This document shows, piece by piece, positions 37,501-50,200 of a stretch of 64,000 bases of DNA. The notes under the pieces were generated by a model. That model worked only from the letters and a program-made list of their open reading frames with translations. It was not told the origin of the DNA and made no database searches. A program made the translations under genes and the position numbers. The stretch is taken from the NCBI RefSeq assembly GCF_900324485.2, contig NC_046653.1, positions 16,196,285 to 16,260,284 of the forward strand, written 5' to 3'. Origin of the DNA: Mastacembelus armatus (Eukaryota; Chordata; Actinopteri; Synbranchiformes; Mastacembelidae). Each line of letters starts with the position of its first letter. Position 1 is the stretch's first letter.

Positions 37501-38117
37501 TTACTGGACATGGCTACCTGACCATTGCAGGGCCCACCTGTGTGGTGTAAAATAAGAGAAGCATGACTGGGCTCATGTTACTTTCAACAGATGAAAGAGC
37601 AACTCTCGGCCATGTGTAACATGAGACTTAGCATACTTTTTCCTTCTCCATAAGCTTCAAACAGAGGCATTTATTTTTAAAATAAATTACAAGAGTATCT
37701 AGCTACTTAACTGAGTCTTAATGCAAAATACCTTGAAGTTCATTTACAGCTCCAGAATTAGCCTTATTATTTATATGTGTTCATATAGAAAATCTAATTC
37801 AAACTTTTTGTGTTCCTGCTTCTCCCTGCACCTTTTCTCTACCTACTTCCTACTTTCCTTTCCACTTCTTAATACTTTACCTCCAGCACCAGCTCGGTCA
37901 TCTGGTGTTGTTTTTGCAGCTCCTTGCTGTCTGGGATGGGCTCATGATAGAGCAGGCAGAGCATGCTGTATTTCTTCAAGGCTTTCTTGTAGTTCTTATC
38001 ATTGATATCTATGACACGGTCTTTCCCATCATACTGTGGGAACTCCAGGCCTTTCTTCGCTGGGGCCAGAGGCACAAGGCTCAGGCAAGGGAGCAGGAAC
38101 AACCACAGGGAAAGCAT
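34483..38117 (-). CDS. casq2: Calsequestrin 2 (cardiac sarcoplasmic reticulum calcium buffer)
   Basis: High-capacity, low-affinity calcium store of the junctional sarcoplasmic reticulum, partner of triadin, junctin and the ryanodine receptor. Minus-strand exons are 38117-37881, 36786-36702, 36559-36459, 36361-36250, 35770-35697, 35624-35494, 35401-35356, 35266-35212, 35043-34943, 34844-34770 and 34689-34483. These are eleven exons, all in phase, as in mammals, giving 407 residues (human 399). The frame opens upstream, but the first ATG is at 38117. A signal peptide ([20 protein letters not shown]) is followed by three thioredoxin-like domains. [11 protein letters not shown] just before the acidic tail identifies CASQ2 rather than CASQ1. 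The tail (375-407) is 33 uninterrupted Asp. A consensus MEF2 site lies about 365 bases upstream. Confidence 0.96.
34486..34584 (-). repeat. casq2: GAT/GAC triplet repeat coding the casq2 poly-Asp tail
   Basis: 33 consecutive Asp codons mixing GAT and GAC directly before the stop. Mammalian CASQ2 tails are shorter runs broken by Glu, Asn and Ser. The tract is a coding microsatellite and probably length-variable. Confidence 0.93.
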
Positions 38118-38480
38118 GATCAAGACTTACAGATAGCCACAGTCTGGTTTAGTTTCAAATTGTAAAACTGCACCACCAGAAAGGTCACCTAAGCCCTGTG
38201 GAAGGAAAGGTAAATGTAGAAGTGGTCCGTGACTTGCAGTTCTCAAGCTTTCCAAGCTGTCCACATAAGTCCAATTTCTAAAGCATCTCCAGAACCCAGC
38301 AACTGTTCCTCCCAGTGTGATCGCCCCTTCACGCCTCCTCTCAGCTAGCACAAAGGCGAAAGAGGAGTACTTTTGGGCTTGTGAGGTACTGGGGGGGAGG
38401 TGGATACCATACATAGCAACACTTGTCTCCCCCTACCCATGAAGAACAGGCCCATTTTTAGGAGACCAGTTGTTTGAAAG

Positions 38481-38490
38481 CTAAAAATAA
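38481..38490. promoter_or_regulatory. MEF2 site upstream of casq2
   Basis: CTAAAAATAA is a full match to the MEF2 consensus YTAWWWWTAR, about 365 bases upstream of the casq2 start codon. MEF2 drives muscle and heart genes, including mammalian CASQ2. A near-CArG sequence (11 bases, CC..GG) sits 20-30 bases away but does not meet the SRF consensus. Confidence 0.5.
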
Positions 38491-38927
38491 AATGGTAAGT
38501 AAGAAAGAGAGATAGTAGAGGACGACGGTTGGGGAGGTTTAATAGTGAGTTACAATACTTGCTCTCTATCTAAGGACAACAGGAAGGTGTAAAAGGAGTT
38601 AGTTGGGGTTCATTTATTTTAAGGGGTTTCATTTTATTTTACAATCTGCCAACAGGTGTATAGGGTTCAAGTTAAATAAGAATTTGTAATAATTTGTTTG
38701 TAATGATGGTTCTTTAGATGTTATCCCATGCCTTTGGCAGGTGCAATGGGCTACCAAGCCGTGGGCTGTAGGTATGTATGCATATATACAGGTAGCAACT
38801 TTGGCTTCAGCTGGGTGATGACAAAGCAACAGCAGCTGTGCCTCTATTTTTGCCTTTCTGTTTAATCTTCATCTCTGTTCTTGTCTTCAGTACAACAGTT
38901 CTCCAGCCAGCTTGGGATAGAGCCTTT

Positions 38928-38942
38928 GCTGCCCTCTACAGA
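38928..38942 (-). promoter_or_regulatory. CTCF-like motif, minus strand, between casq2 and kcne2
   Basis: TCTGTAGAGGGCAGC on the minus strand matches 13 of 15 CTCF core positions, including the whole AGRKGGCRSY part. Confidence 0.4.
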
Positions 38943-39141
38943 GCAAACCATGTATGAACTGCTGTAAGTGAACAATACACATAATTAAGGGTTGACAATA
39001 GAGCTAAACCAAGAGTTAGATATATGGCCATTAGACTTTATTATTAATCAGCATTAGCAACATTCACAGAAAATGCAAACTATTTGTTGCCCTTGTTGCA
39101 TGTTTTGATGTGCTGGGATTTGAGTCTACGTATTTGTAGCA

Positions 39142-39471
39142 TCAAGCAACAAAGTTAGTGTTTATGTCACTCTGCTGTATCTGAGCAGTCCAGTCTTCTT
39201 TGATGTATTGGTGGTAGGGGTCATTGGAGTGCTCCCTCCTCTTAGATTTGACTGTGCTCACCAGGATGGCCACAACTATGAAGGCAAATATGCCAATCAT
39301 CACCACCAGATACCAGATGACATCCTTGAAGTTCTCCTCAGCCAGCGTCTTGTCTATAGCGTCGGCTGCAGATGTCACGTTACGCCTCCAGTTGTCAAGA
39401 TAATGACCCAAAGCATTGGTCAGCGACCTCTCCAGGTGAAGGGTCAGATTGGACCAATCGGATGCACTCAT
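39142..39471 (-). CDS. kcne2: Potassium channel regulatory beta subunit KCNE2 (MiRP1)
   Basis: Single-pass membrane beta subunit that modulates KCNQ1, hERG and other potassium channels in heart and epithelia. One coding exon gives 109 residues (human 123). A splice acceptor (CTAACCAG) lies immediately before the ATG, so a non-coding leader exon is expected upstream. N-glycosylation sequons are at N8 (NLT) and N31 (NVT), near the two in human KCNE2. DNWRRNVT precedes the membrane segment at about 48-72. The juxtamembrane VSTVKSKRREHSNDPYHQYI is the KCNE2 hallmark and essentially identical to mammals. The C-terminus is shorter than human. The next gene upstream on the same strand is slc5a3, as in human 21q22. 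Confidence 0.96.
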   Translation of the reverse strand: MSASDWSNLTLHLERSLTNALGHYLDNWRRNVTSAADAIDKTLAEENFKDVIWYLVVMIGIFAFIVVAILVSTVKSKRREHSNDPYHQYIKEDWTAQIQQSDINTNFVA

Positions 39472-40436
39472 CTGGTTAGAGGGAACACAAAGGACAATTT
39501 TCTGCTATTTTGAAAATTTAAGACTAACTGTACTTGTCTAGATTTGACCAAATTGCTTAATAGTTCATCCAAATAATATGGGTAAAAAATATGTAAATAT
39601 TTTACTAGATAAACATTTTAAAGCACATGAAAACTTGGGTTCATGGTGTATGTCATAACTAAATAAACAAAGAAAAAACATTTAAAGAAAAAAAAGCAAG
39701 CCTAAATTACAGAATGTGCAATTCAAACCAGTCAGAAAAGAACAGAAAGAAAAAGACAAGTGGGGCCTTTTACTGACCACAGCACATTCTTTTAAAAGTT
39801 CAAATGTAGATTGGAAACATTTTTCAGCTAATAAAAGAGGTCTGATAATCAGAACTGCATCATTTTATGTTTTTAAAGTTGCATGCAACAAATACAACCA
39901 CAAAAGGGCAGAATAACATCATTTTCACCAATTATCCTTTATCTATTTAGCCTTAATTTGCTTTATTCTAGCACAATTCTACAGCCATATGAAGAACAAG
40001 AAAAAACAGTTTAGCAGCCTAAAATCATTATACGATCTCAGACAACTTAGACAATCATTATGGTACCATCTCAGCTTTTCTGAGCTCACACCAACCTTTT
40101 GCCAGGTTTTTGAAGGTCACAGCATACACCTGGAGATCAAAAAACCTTGGGATGAGAGCAGAGCACAACAAAAACGAAGCGATAAAGAGCACTGCTGTTT
40201 AGAGTGAGCAGCAAACTCATTAACGTGCTACTTCACAAGAACACAGTCAGGCACTGCTCATATTTTATTTACTTTTTTAAGGTCTTTACTTCTTGGCCAA
40301 ACAGTCGGTTTTCAGTCATGTGTGCATGGGTGGGAGGGGCAGATACTGCAGTATGACCTTGGAAATGTTAAGCACACAAAACACTGATATTTCCGTCAGT
40401 AGATAAAGAAATTGGAGCAGGGGAAATCATTATCCA

Positions 40437-40458
40437 CCACACACACACACACACACAC
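40437..40458. repeat. (CA)n microsatellite
   Basis: Eleven CA units. Confidence 0.85.
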
Positions 40459-40641
40459 GAACATACACACTAATATCCAAATAAAAGTGATAAAGAACAG
40501 AAATTAGTTGGTTAAAGATCGACCTGGTAATTTAGAGAGTGGCATTTATTCACCTGTAATTCCTAATCTGCCTACACTAAGGGATTATAATACAAGTGAA
40601 CATTTATTTAAAGTCTATAGTAACACTGTTTACTGTAGCTC

Positions 40642-40656
40642 CCCCTAGATGGCAGT
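40642..40656 (+). promoter_or_regulatory. CTCF-like motif, plus strand
   Basis: CCCCTAGATGGCAGT matches 14 of 15 CTCF core positions, 1.2 kb upstream of kcne2. Confidence 0.45.
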
Positions 40657-42076
40657 GTAACGCTACACAATTTAGGTCATAGTCACATGAACTTACAATA
40701 TTTTCAGTGATGTACATGATTGCTTCATTATCAGTAATCAATAATTTAATATTCTTTGTCTTTTAGGTAAAGTAAGAAAATGAATTGAGGTCTTGGTTGT
40801 AGTGTAAAGTATCACTTTTATCACACTGGGCATTTGCTGAGGAATGTTTAAAGCTGGATTCTGTGTTTGAAGGGGTAGTGTTTCTCCCCCTCAGAGCGAC
40901 ACTGCTGGAGCAGATGACTCCCACAATCTCTGATCATTCCCAGATCATTTATGTTTTGCTATGCCGTGCCAGCGGGTAGACGCTATGCTGACTTTCTTCT
41001 CTGTAAAATGAAACAAAAGAAGATAGGAGCAGTGTGCACAGACAGTACAAAGAGACAGATGCACACGTGCACACACTGATATTAAAGTGGAACTGATGAT
41101 AAGCCTGAGACTTGTAAAATTCCACAGCCGAAGGAGAGAGTCAGAAAGGACAAAGATAGAAAAAAGAAAACTTGCAAATAGATTAGACTGTTCTATGCAA
41201 AAAAAAAAAGTTATTGTGAAATAAAAAGGTAATATAATCTACACTGAACAGGCCAAATGCAGGGTTCTTATCGTGCAAAACCTACAAGGTGGTCAAAATG
41301 GTATTTGCATGTTCAAAAATGGCAATAGGAGATTTTGCATAGTTAAAAATTCAAAGTGTATCAACCTCCTCCAATGACCTTGGAATCGTTACTCTGTTTT
41401 TTTTTTCAGTCTCTGTTTCACAACTTAATATATTTTTAAACATCAGGAATTTCTCTGTTGGCTCAGTTTGATGAAAGCATGTTGCAGCACAATGTGTCCG
41501 ACAGCAGGGGACCAGAACATCTGATGTTTGATGAGTCCCAACAGCATTGTCATCTTTCCCACATTATTCATTAAGTAAAAGCGCTCACAGCAGCAAAGAT
41601 ATAGCAGACTATTCACAAATAAACATTCTCAATGTCGATTCTCAGTTAATCTGAGCACTAATGACGATTCTGCTGACAGTGATAATCCCTAAAACACCTA
41701 AATGAGCATTAACTTGTAGCTAAATCAACAATATAAATATCACATGAGAAGTTAGATGCGGTGGCTGAGCCAGCTGTAGCATAAAAGGCATAACATAAAT
41801 GTAGTCAGCAGAACAGCAGTAAGTGTCAGATTATAATGTATTCAGTTTACTTTGTATTCTGCCTCAACTGGAAGCTATGGTTCAAATGATGCTAATATTG
41901 TAATATTAATAAATTAAAAAATTCAAAGTTCATCTAAAATGTTCTTAAGTATAGGTTCCACTGAGTGGAAACAAGTTAAGGATGACTGAACTAACCAGAG
42001 GCCATCTGACATCATCACAAGCCTGGCTGGATTAAACATCAGGGGTCAGAGTTGGACTGGAACAGCAACAGAAACC

Positions 42077-42329
42077 CATCCAACCATCCATTTTCTATAC
42101 CCACTTATTTCTTAACCAAGGTCATGGGGATCTGCTGGAGCCTATCCCAGCTCTCTTTCAGGTGGAAGGCAGGGGTACACCCTGGACAGGTCACCAGTCC
42201 ATCACAGGGCCACATAGAGACACATAGAGACAAACAACCTCACACACTCACACTCACTCCTATGGACAATTTAGAGTCACCAATCAACCTGACATACATG
42301 TTTTTGGACTGTGGGAGGAAACCAGAGTC
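42077..42329 (-). mobile_element. Interspersed retroposon with (TGGA)n 3' tail, copy 1
   Basis: Member of a very common teleost repeat family (blocks tatcccagctctctttcagg, caccctggacaggtcacca, gacaatttagagtcaccaa, tttttggactgtgggagga). It lies in reverse orientation with its TGGA-type tail at the left. It is flanked by a 12-bp imperfect target duplication GCAACRGAAACC at 42065-42076 and 42330-42341. The family is usually treated as the 3' end of a LINE or a related SINE; I cannot fix the clade. Confidence 0.75.
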
Positions 42330-43824
42330 GCAACGGAAACCTCAAGGCAAAAGTGATATATGCAAAAGAGAAGGCAGTGCCACAGGAGCCAATGAACCAT
42401 AAACACCCTTAGGCTTAAACATTATATAATGTCTGAAACGTAGATTGACACACTCACACACACCATATTTTTGCACATTCCTACAAAGCCTCTTCTGTTA
42501 CCTCACATGCTACTGTCAATGTGTGCATGTGTGTGGTTTGGAGGCATTGAGGTTAAGGCATGCATAAAGCATTAAATAATCATGTAAGCAGTGTACTGTA
42601 ACTCATGGGAATGAGCATATGTCATTACATAAACACATACAAACACAATGTTCAGAAGTTTTCAGTTGATTGGCCTAAATTGACATTCTCCTGGCCCAAA
42701 ATCCAGATTTACATGCAATGATACCTGCCTTTCAGGGACTGCCACCTTTCAGTAATAACTTTTGATCAAAACAATTAGCTTAGTTTTGAATTCAATAGCA
42801 ATACGTCATACTTGTTTGTGATGATAGTTATCCTGCATATCTCTTTTCTGTTTTGGTTGGCCTTAAGTGACAGTGCAGCAGTACTTTTCCACTCATGGAC
42901 CAGCTTCTGGCTTCCACTACCACTCCCTCTTTTAGGTGATGATCATTTATGTTACCTCAAATGAACCGCTGTACATTTACCTGAGCTCTGGCCTAATAAA
43001 TGCACTGATTAAAATTAATTTTATGTATTAGGTTTGACACAGTTTCAGAATGGAAGAGATAGACATCCAATGATTCTGTTACAGTTACATGTTACATGTC
43101 TTCATTAAGACAGTCATAGTCAAAGTTGCAGTACTGTTGCATGGCAATACAGCTTTAAGGGAAGGCATGTCTGTCTGGCATTAGCAAAGTGTAAAGGCAA
43201 TAAAGACCACTCATTGTGACACTATGAATTTTCTTTTTTGAGAGCCCATATTGTTATTGGCCACAGCAACACAGCTGAATCCAAGCTCACTTTAGTTTTA
43301 GACTACAACCAGTCACCGACTACAACTTGGCTCAAAGCAAAAACCACTTCTTGGCAGTTATAGGACCCATTGTTTTTTATTTTAGCTGGCTTATTTACAG
43401 TTAGCATTGACATTTTTTCCCATGCTCCACCTCTGCCCATCCCACTACACATGCTTAAAGGAAAAACACAGGACAAGTGCATGATTTCTGAGTAAACAGA
43501 GAACAGAAATATTTTATCAAAACTACTAATTGGAGAAGGACAGAAATAACTGCAGGATCAGGACCTTAGTTTTTAAGCATCCAAATCAATATTATAAACA
43601 GTACCACAAATATAGGTCACATTATGCTGAACTGCCAAGAGTTTGTTATTAAACCATATAGTAAATAGTAATGCAGTAGACTGCTAAATTGCAAAACCAC
43701 TTTCTTGATTCCAGGCATTTTATTTATTTCAGCTAGACACTGAATTTGTGTGTAGTGTGTTGACATTTTGTCTAACCTAAGGTATCAACCTTCAACTGGA
43801 CTTCATTAGTACAACATATGTTCA

Positions 43825-44200
43825 ATTCAATTCAATTCAATTCAGTTCAATTGAAACGGGCCAATTCACAATACAATCATCTTAAGGCACTTTACAAAAA
43901 CCCAGTAAATCCATTATGAGCAGCACTTGGTGACAATGAAGAGGAAAAAATCCCTTCACTGGAAGAAACCTCTAGCAGAACCAGGCTCAGTTAGGGTGTC
44001 CATCTGGGATGGGTGGATAGAGAAGAGAGAAAAGAACAACAAGAAATAACAAATAAACACTGTGAAGGTTGATGGGGCCAGTAACTGCACATCAACAATA
44101 TACAGGACCAGGGACACCTGCAGAAGGTACAGAGAGAGAGAGAGCACAAACTTCAGGAGAGAGAGAGTAGAGAGGAGAGCCATCCTCAGGCAGTCATTTA
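43825..44200 (+). repeat. Dispersed teleost repeat with (TTCAA)n edge
   Basis: Starts with five to six TTCAA-type units, followed by a recognisable consensus (gccaattcacaat, aaggcactttacaa, aagaaacctctagcagaacc, aggctcagttag..ggtgtccatctg). These blocks occur together in a repeat abundant in percomorph genomes. Its class is unresolved. It is moderately diverged and has an AG-rich end. Confidence 0.6.
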
Positions 44201-47200
44201 CTAACAGAGATTTAGACAGAAGTTGACCACTCTGTTTATCTGTTCAGTAAGAGTAGTCCTAATTATTTCTATTGGGTTTTTATGAATAACTCTTCTTGTG
44301 TTAACTTCTGATTTATATAATTAAGATGTTCTTGGAGTAGAAACAGTCTCTATGGGGTTTGGAGAGGGATGACAGCTCTAAGGAAACTGCAGGCTGAGTC
44401 TCTGCATTCCCAGTCCCCACTCTGTGTGTAAACACGTAATATCACCATATCACTTATGTTGATGCAGACTGTCTTCAGTTTAACATTATGTTTAGTCTGT
44501 CCATTCATTCAGTTCAGTACAAAACCAGTTTCTACAGGCACCATTTGTAACTTGACAGAGTTACACATTATCTGACTGTTTTTTAATATTTGTTGTAACA
44601 ACAAATGAGTGTGCCGTCTATAACAGCTGGTCACTGCGGTCGGCATGTTAAAATCATTTGTGTATCTTACAGCTCACTGTCCTTTTTCTGAGGAATAAAA
44701 AAGGAGAATTAAATTCCTCTAGGTGTTACCCAAAAGCACAAGAAGGCTTGAAAACTTTCCACGTTCAACTTGGCCTTTTGCTATCTCCTTCAATACTGTC
44801 TTAAATATTTCTACACCCTCACCTATTTTCTAGAAGCAGTGGCAGAGTTCATAGTCCTATGCTGTTAGAGAAGCATGTGAGAAAAATGATAAGAATTGTT
44901 TTTCTCTACATATTTTATGACTTACAACAGTGCGAGCTGTTGATAAGGTTTGCTTCATTACATATAAACTAATCAGATTTTTTTTTTTTTTTTTGCATTA
45001 TAGCAACTGCAACTGCCTGCTTACAAATCAGCAGACTCTTTATCAGCAGCTGACACTTCATTGATTCACATTTATTTTGTCGCAGACTCTAGACACTATT
45101 CTTCCTGCTGTTTTTACTAAAGGAGGTAAATATTTCCTTTGCCATTGAAATCCTATTCCATGGATTAATGCCAGAATCCCAGGGATGTTGCCATAGCTGT
45201 GCATGGAGAATGATAGGAATGCATTGACTCTGTGTTTCCAGTATATTTAAAAGGTCACCTCACATTCCCTACATGGCTGCTTTTGTTGTCACCCCAATAA
45301 AAACAGTGATGCATCTAAAGTTTAGCAAAATAGGTGGAAAATCAGCAAGTTTTTGGTTGGAGTCCGAAATGTACTTAGCTACATTTGAAAAAAAAAAAAA
45401 GCGCATATAAACAGATTTGATGTGCATCTAACAAACAGCTTAGCTCATAAGGGGAAATCAGCTCCATCACTTGTACTTAAGTTGCTGGATGGTTTTAATA
45501 ACCATAACACACCACTTAAATTTGCAATAATTTATAGTTCATAGGTAACAAAACATACAATACCATTTGCAGTACATCTTAGTACTACTCAGTCATGTTA
45601 TATATTCACTAACTGCTCTGATTTCTAAGGGTTTACCCAAATACAAAGTGCAATGATCCTTTAAAGTCTTGACTGCATCCTCTGCACTTTCTGTGCAGGG
45701 CGGGGAAGGGCATGAGAATGCAAATATGCATACCATCTGATTACCTGTTAGAATTTTTAAGAAAATGCAGTCGGTTTACTTTTCTTGGAACATGGTTATG
45801 CATCACAGTTTAAGAAAACACTGACAATGAATCATTTGCTGCATATCTGTCAACAGAGAAGCACACCTTATGGCAGACCACACCCATTAAAAATGACATG
45901 CAATTTCAGTCAATGGAGTGTAGTGGGTTCAAACGTGTCCTCTATTGTATTAAGTTGCCACTTACTGGAACCAGTTAACCCCAGAGGGCAAACTGCATAG
46001 TCTGTTCCTTTCAACACCTTTAACTATTAACTCTTCAGTCCTAATTGAATTTCTAAACTTTGTGGTGTTCATGTTCACCTTCACACAGTAGCTTGTGCTA
46101 CATTTCATTGTAATGTGTCTATGTCCTTGGTCCCTACACTGTTTGTCCAGCTGGTTGAGATGACCAGGGGTCTCTTCTTCATTAGCGGTATCAGCTGAAT
46201 GTCATTAATCCTGGTGTAAGTTATAATCAGTTACTTACTTGGCAATATGTGCCCACTTACCAGCAGCTGCTGCCAAAATTAACAAGACTGTGATGACTGT
46301 TACTATTCTGTGTTTCAGTTGTTTTGTTGTTGTTTGCCTATTGCTGTTTGTTTGGACTATATGTGCTCAGGAGTGATTTGTCTTAATGGAAAATTTTCAT
46401 CTCTGTGAGTCACAATGCTCCATCAACTATGTAGTTGCCACTTGTGTCTGTGTGTTGCAACATGTACCTTGGTCGCTGCATGTCTGTTGTCAGAAATATT
46501 TGGAGTTAAGACTTTCTGACACGTGCCGTAAAAACCCACCATCCACTCCCAAGTTCACCAGGATTCAATGTGAAGACAACTGGATGGGAAACTGATGGAT
46601 TTTAAGAAACAGGGGAAACGGTTCAACATTTTTTGCTTTATTGAGCTGGGAGGTGATTCGCCTCTGGAAATTATTGTGTTTGGATATAATTTGCTAAGAA
46701 TTAGCTCAAAGTAATAATGTTTGAATTTCTGTTCATACTGTGACATGTCAAAATGTCACCAGTGAAAAAGACATGGTTCACGAGCTAACTGGCTAAGACA
46801 ATCCGAGAATTAGGGAAGTTATGAGTGACATTACATACTGTCACCTGAGGGAAGTTATAACAGTTTGGTTTAAGGGGTGTTATTTTACCTTGGCACTGCT
46901 AGTTTTTCTAGATTTTGTGGTATTGTTTTCAATCATGTTCAAAGCAGAGTGGAGTTGAAACTTTCAGTCCGTCCTAAATCAGATCAGTTTTTTTTTTTTT
47001 TAGAGCCCTAAGCTTTAACTTAACCATCGATCTAACCTGAACACTGATAAGTAGAGTGTCTCGGAGGCACAGCATGTCAGGGAGTGCTACCAATAACTGT
47101 TGCTTTGTTTTCCATCCCCTATAACTGTAGCATATTTAATAACATTCATATAAAATGACAATTGTGATTTTTTAATACGTTACATATTGAGGGGTTGTAA

Positions 47201-50200
47201 TGCGTTCGGTCTAACACATCCAGTGTGATAATATCATCAATCCACTGCTGTAAAGCCATTTAGAGCATTTGTTTCAGACTATTGTTGGTGTTTTCACTGT
47301 CCAGAATAGACAATGAACAAAGCATGGCCGGGATGCCAGTAGTTTTCCACGAGGACAATATCATTAGTTTCCTCTAGGGAAAAGTGGGAGGGGATGAGGC
47401 AAGTGGGGATTGGTTAAGCAGTAAGCATGATGTATAAGAGAATGGGAATGATAGATGATAAAGGGAATTCAAAGTACTTTGAATTATGCCACTGTCACAC
47501 TCATAGTGTGTGTCATGTTACTGGCAATGTTGTAAAATAACAAGGACAGCAGAAATTCTGGCCTGCAGCCTTAATATAATTGCAAGGGGTAAGCAAATAC
47601 ACCTTGTTTTCTCACAGATAGATTATCCGTTGGATAAGTGCTATTAAATGACAGAAATCCATCGTAAATAAACAGTGGTGGCTGTAATTGCAGCACCGCA
47701 TTATGACATACTTCATTTCCAGTCACAAAAACAAAGAAAGAGTATTTCTAACTAACTGTTTGTAAAGTCAAAAAGTAAAAGTTACAAGGAAATCTCCAAC
47801 CTAACTGTTCAAAAGCTTGGCCTAGGAATCAAAATATAGCTCACCCTGTTATTAGCATCATATTAGCTATTAGCATCAGATCTCCCTCTGCTCTCCAGCA
47901 AACTGATTACTAACCTAGTTGTAGATCAGGCTCTTAGAATTTCTGAAGCTCAGAAATTTTTTTTGCTGTAACCTTCTTCTCTTACAAACTCAATATGCAT
48001 CTTTGATTATAGTTTAATCAGTCAAATATTGGTATTTTCTTCTTAGACTTTGGCTAAAAATAAAACTGGATTAAATGGACAGACTTTGTAATTATGTTAT
48101 AGCTTTAGTGATATTAAGCAGTGGTCTGTAAGTTACTAATCTTCAGTTATTTATGCATTTGACATATTCCTGCAGGGTGTAATGGTGGAGGCAAGAGGTG
48201 GATTAAGGTCACACTCTCACATGATGAAACATTCATAGTCATTCCCACTTGTGGTTAAGTGAGTGATGCATTAATAATATTCACATCTTCCTGCACAAGT
48301 TAACATCACACCATTGTGTGCGAAATGTGCTCCTCCTTGGATCAACGAGAAAGTGAAGATCAGGTTTTCAGGAGACACAGAAAGAAATGTTTAGTGAATT
48401 ACTAATGAATGTACTTCCCTACATACATGCTAAAAACCAGTCAGGAAAGGTGAGCAATTGTCTCAGTTTATTTCCAAGTGCTGCCCACGTGCTCCCTTTT
48501 GGTATGTGCCTGCTACATTTTAACTTGTTGTTATGGAGAGTCAGGACATCACTGTTATGAGTCACTGATCAAATAGGAATACAGATCATGGCCTCTAAGT
48601 GCCACTCTGACCTAAAGAGATTAGTTCAGCTGTGTTGATTCTGTCACTCTTACAGGGACGGTGTATTACACACATTACCTAACCATATGAAATATTATGA
48701 TGCTGCCTAGTTTTGTGTTTTGCAGCATTACTGGTATGTGGAGTGTTGAAAGTGTATTTTAATGAGGCAAATTTTACATACTGTTACACAGTAATAGAAA
48801 GTTACAGAGGTGCAGCATTTGGTAAACGGAGGATAAATGGATGTATGGAGTTAAACTGATTAGAAGTGAAGATTTGTTAGCTATAAATCATCGCCTTTTT
48901 GATTGGTTGAATGTTGTGTAAAGAAGTCTGGAATCACCCAGTCCTTCCTTTGTTCTGAGAAGATTAATATGGCATCGCTGGCATTTATGTAATCCTGGTC
49001 AGCCATAACGGAAAGTCCCAAAATATATAGAAAACACTGAATGAGGGATTAATTTTGTTACTATCCAAGCCCAGCATGCATGCCTTCATGCTTGCAGAGT
49101 TTTGAAAACAACACATCAGTCACTACATACAGAAACAAGTTGCAAAATGTCACTGACAATGCAGTGATTCAGAAGATGTAAATTTAGTGTCAACAACATT
49201 ACCACACGAGATAAATTGCAAAGTTGAGTCCACAATTAATCTGGTCTGAATTAAAATCATTCAGCAACTAAAAAAAACAGATGCTCAGACTTCTTAAAAC
49301 TTGGCTCAGGCTGATAATCACATGAGTAATAAAAAATGTTTTTAGTGTAGTGTTGCAATATCCAACAAATCACCTTAAAAGAAACAAACAACACTTTACA
49401 ATGAAACTATTGTAGATGTAGATGAATACCAATTTTAAGCATAACTGACTTTATGTTAGCCAGGTAGCCAGGCAAACATGTATATTCTCCCACTGCCCAC
49501 TGAGTATTTCCTGCAACAGGTTAAAAAATGAGTACACACACGTTCCTTTTTATCTCCACAGAAACTTTATTTCCAGCCTCTAAAAATAAAATCCATAAAA
49601 ATAACAATGTATATTCTTTCAGAAAGAAAGAAAGTATTTTTAAAGCTCTTTCCCATACAACAATCATCACTTTTAAATACACCACAGTATGCATCATTTA
49701 TGCCTGACACTGATAAGGATTGGCCTATCACATTTTGACAAATACCTTCCGGACTGAAGTCATTCCAACACATTTCCCAAACAACATAATAACATTTTTT
49801 AAAAAAAACACCCGGTAATGTCTTACACCATGGAAAAAATGACCACGGCCCAGAAGGTCAGAAATGTTATTCACCTGGTTGAATTACCCTTGATAATGTC
49901 ATGAGTAAACCCAGTGTTGTGCTAATCCTGCAACAAATGTCAGAAATTTCATTTCTGCTTTGCATTATTATTCTCTGCTGATATACAACTAACTGCAAAC
50001 GAACTACTTAGCAAAGCTGATTTATCACATTGTTTTAAACAAATGTGGTATTCGCTGCACATTTTTAGGATATTCATTACGTACTGTTTTTCTGTTTTAT
50101 GTTTTTATCGTTTTGATGTTACACACTAAGACACATTTGGTCGGAGGTTTATAAAAGATGCACTTGAAACAAGACTAAATGACATTTCAGCACTGCAGTG

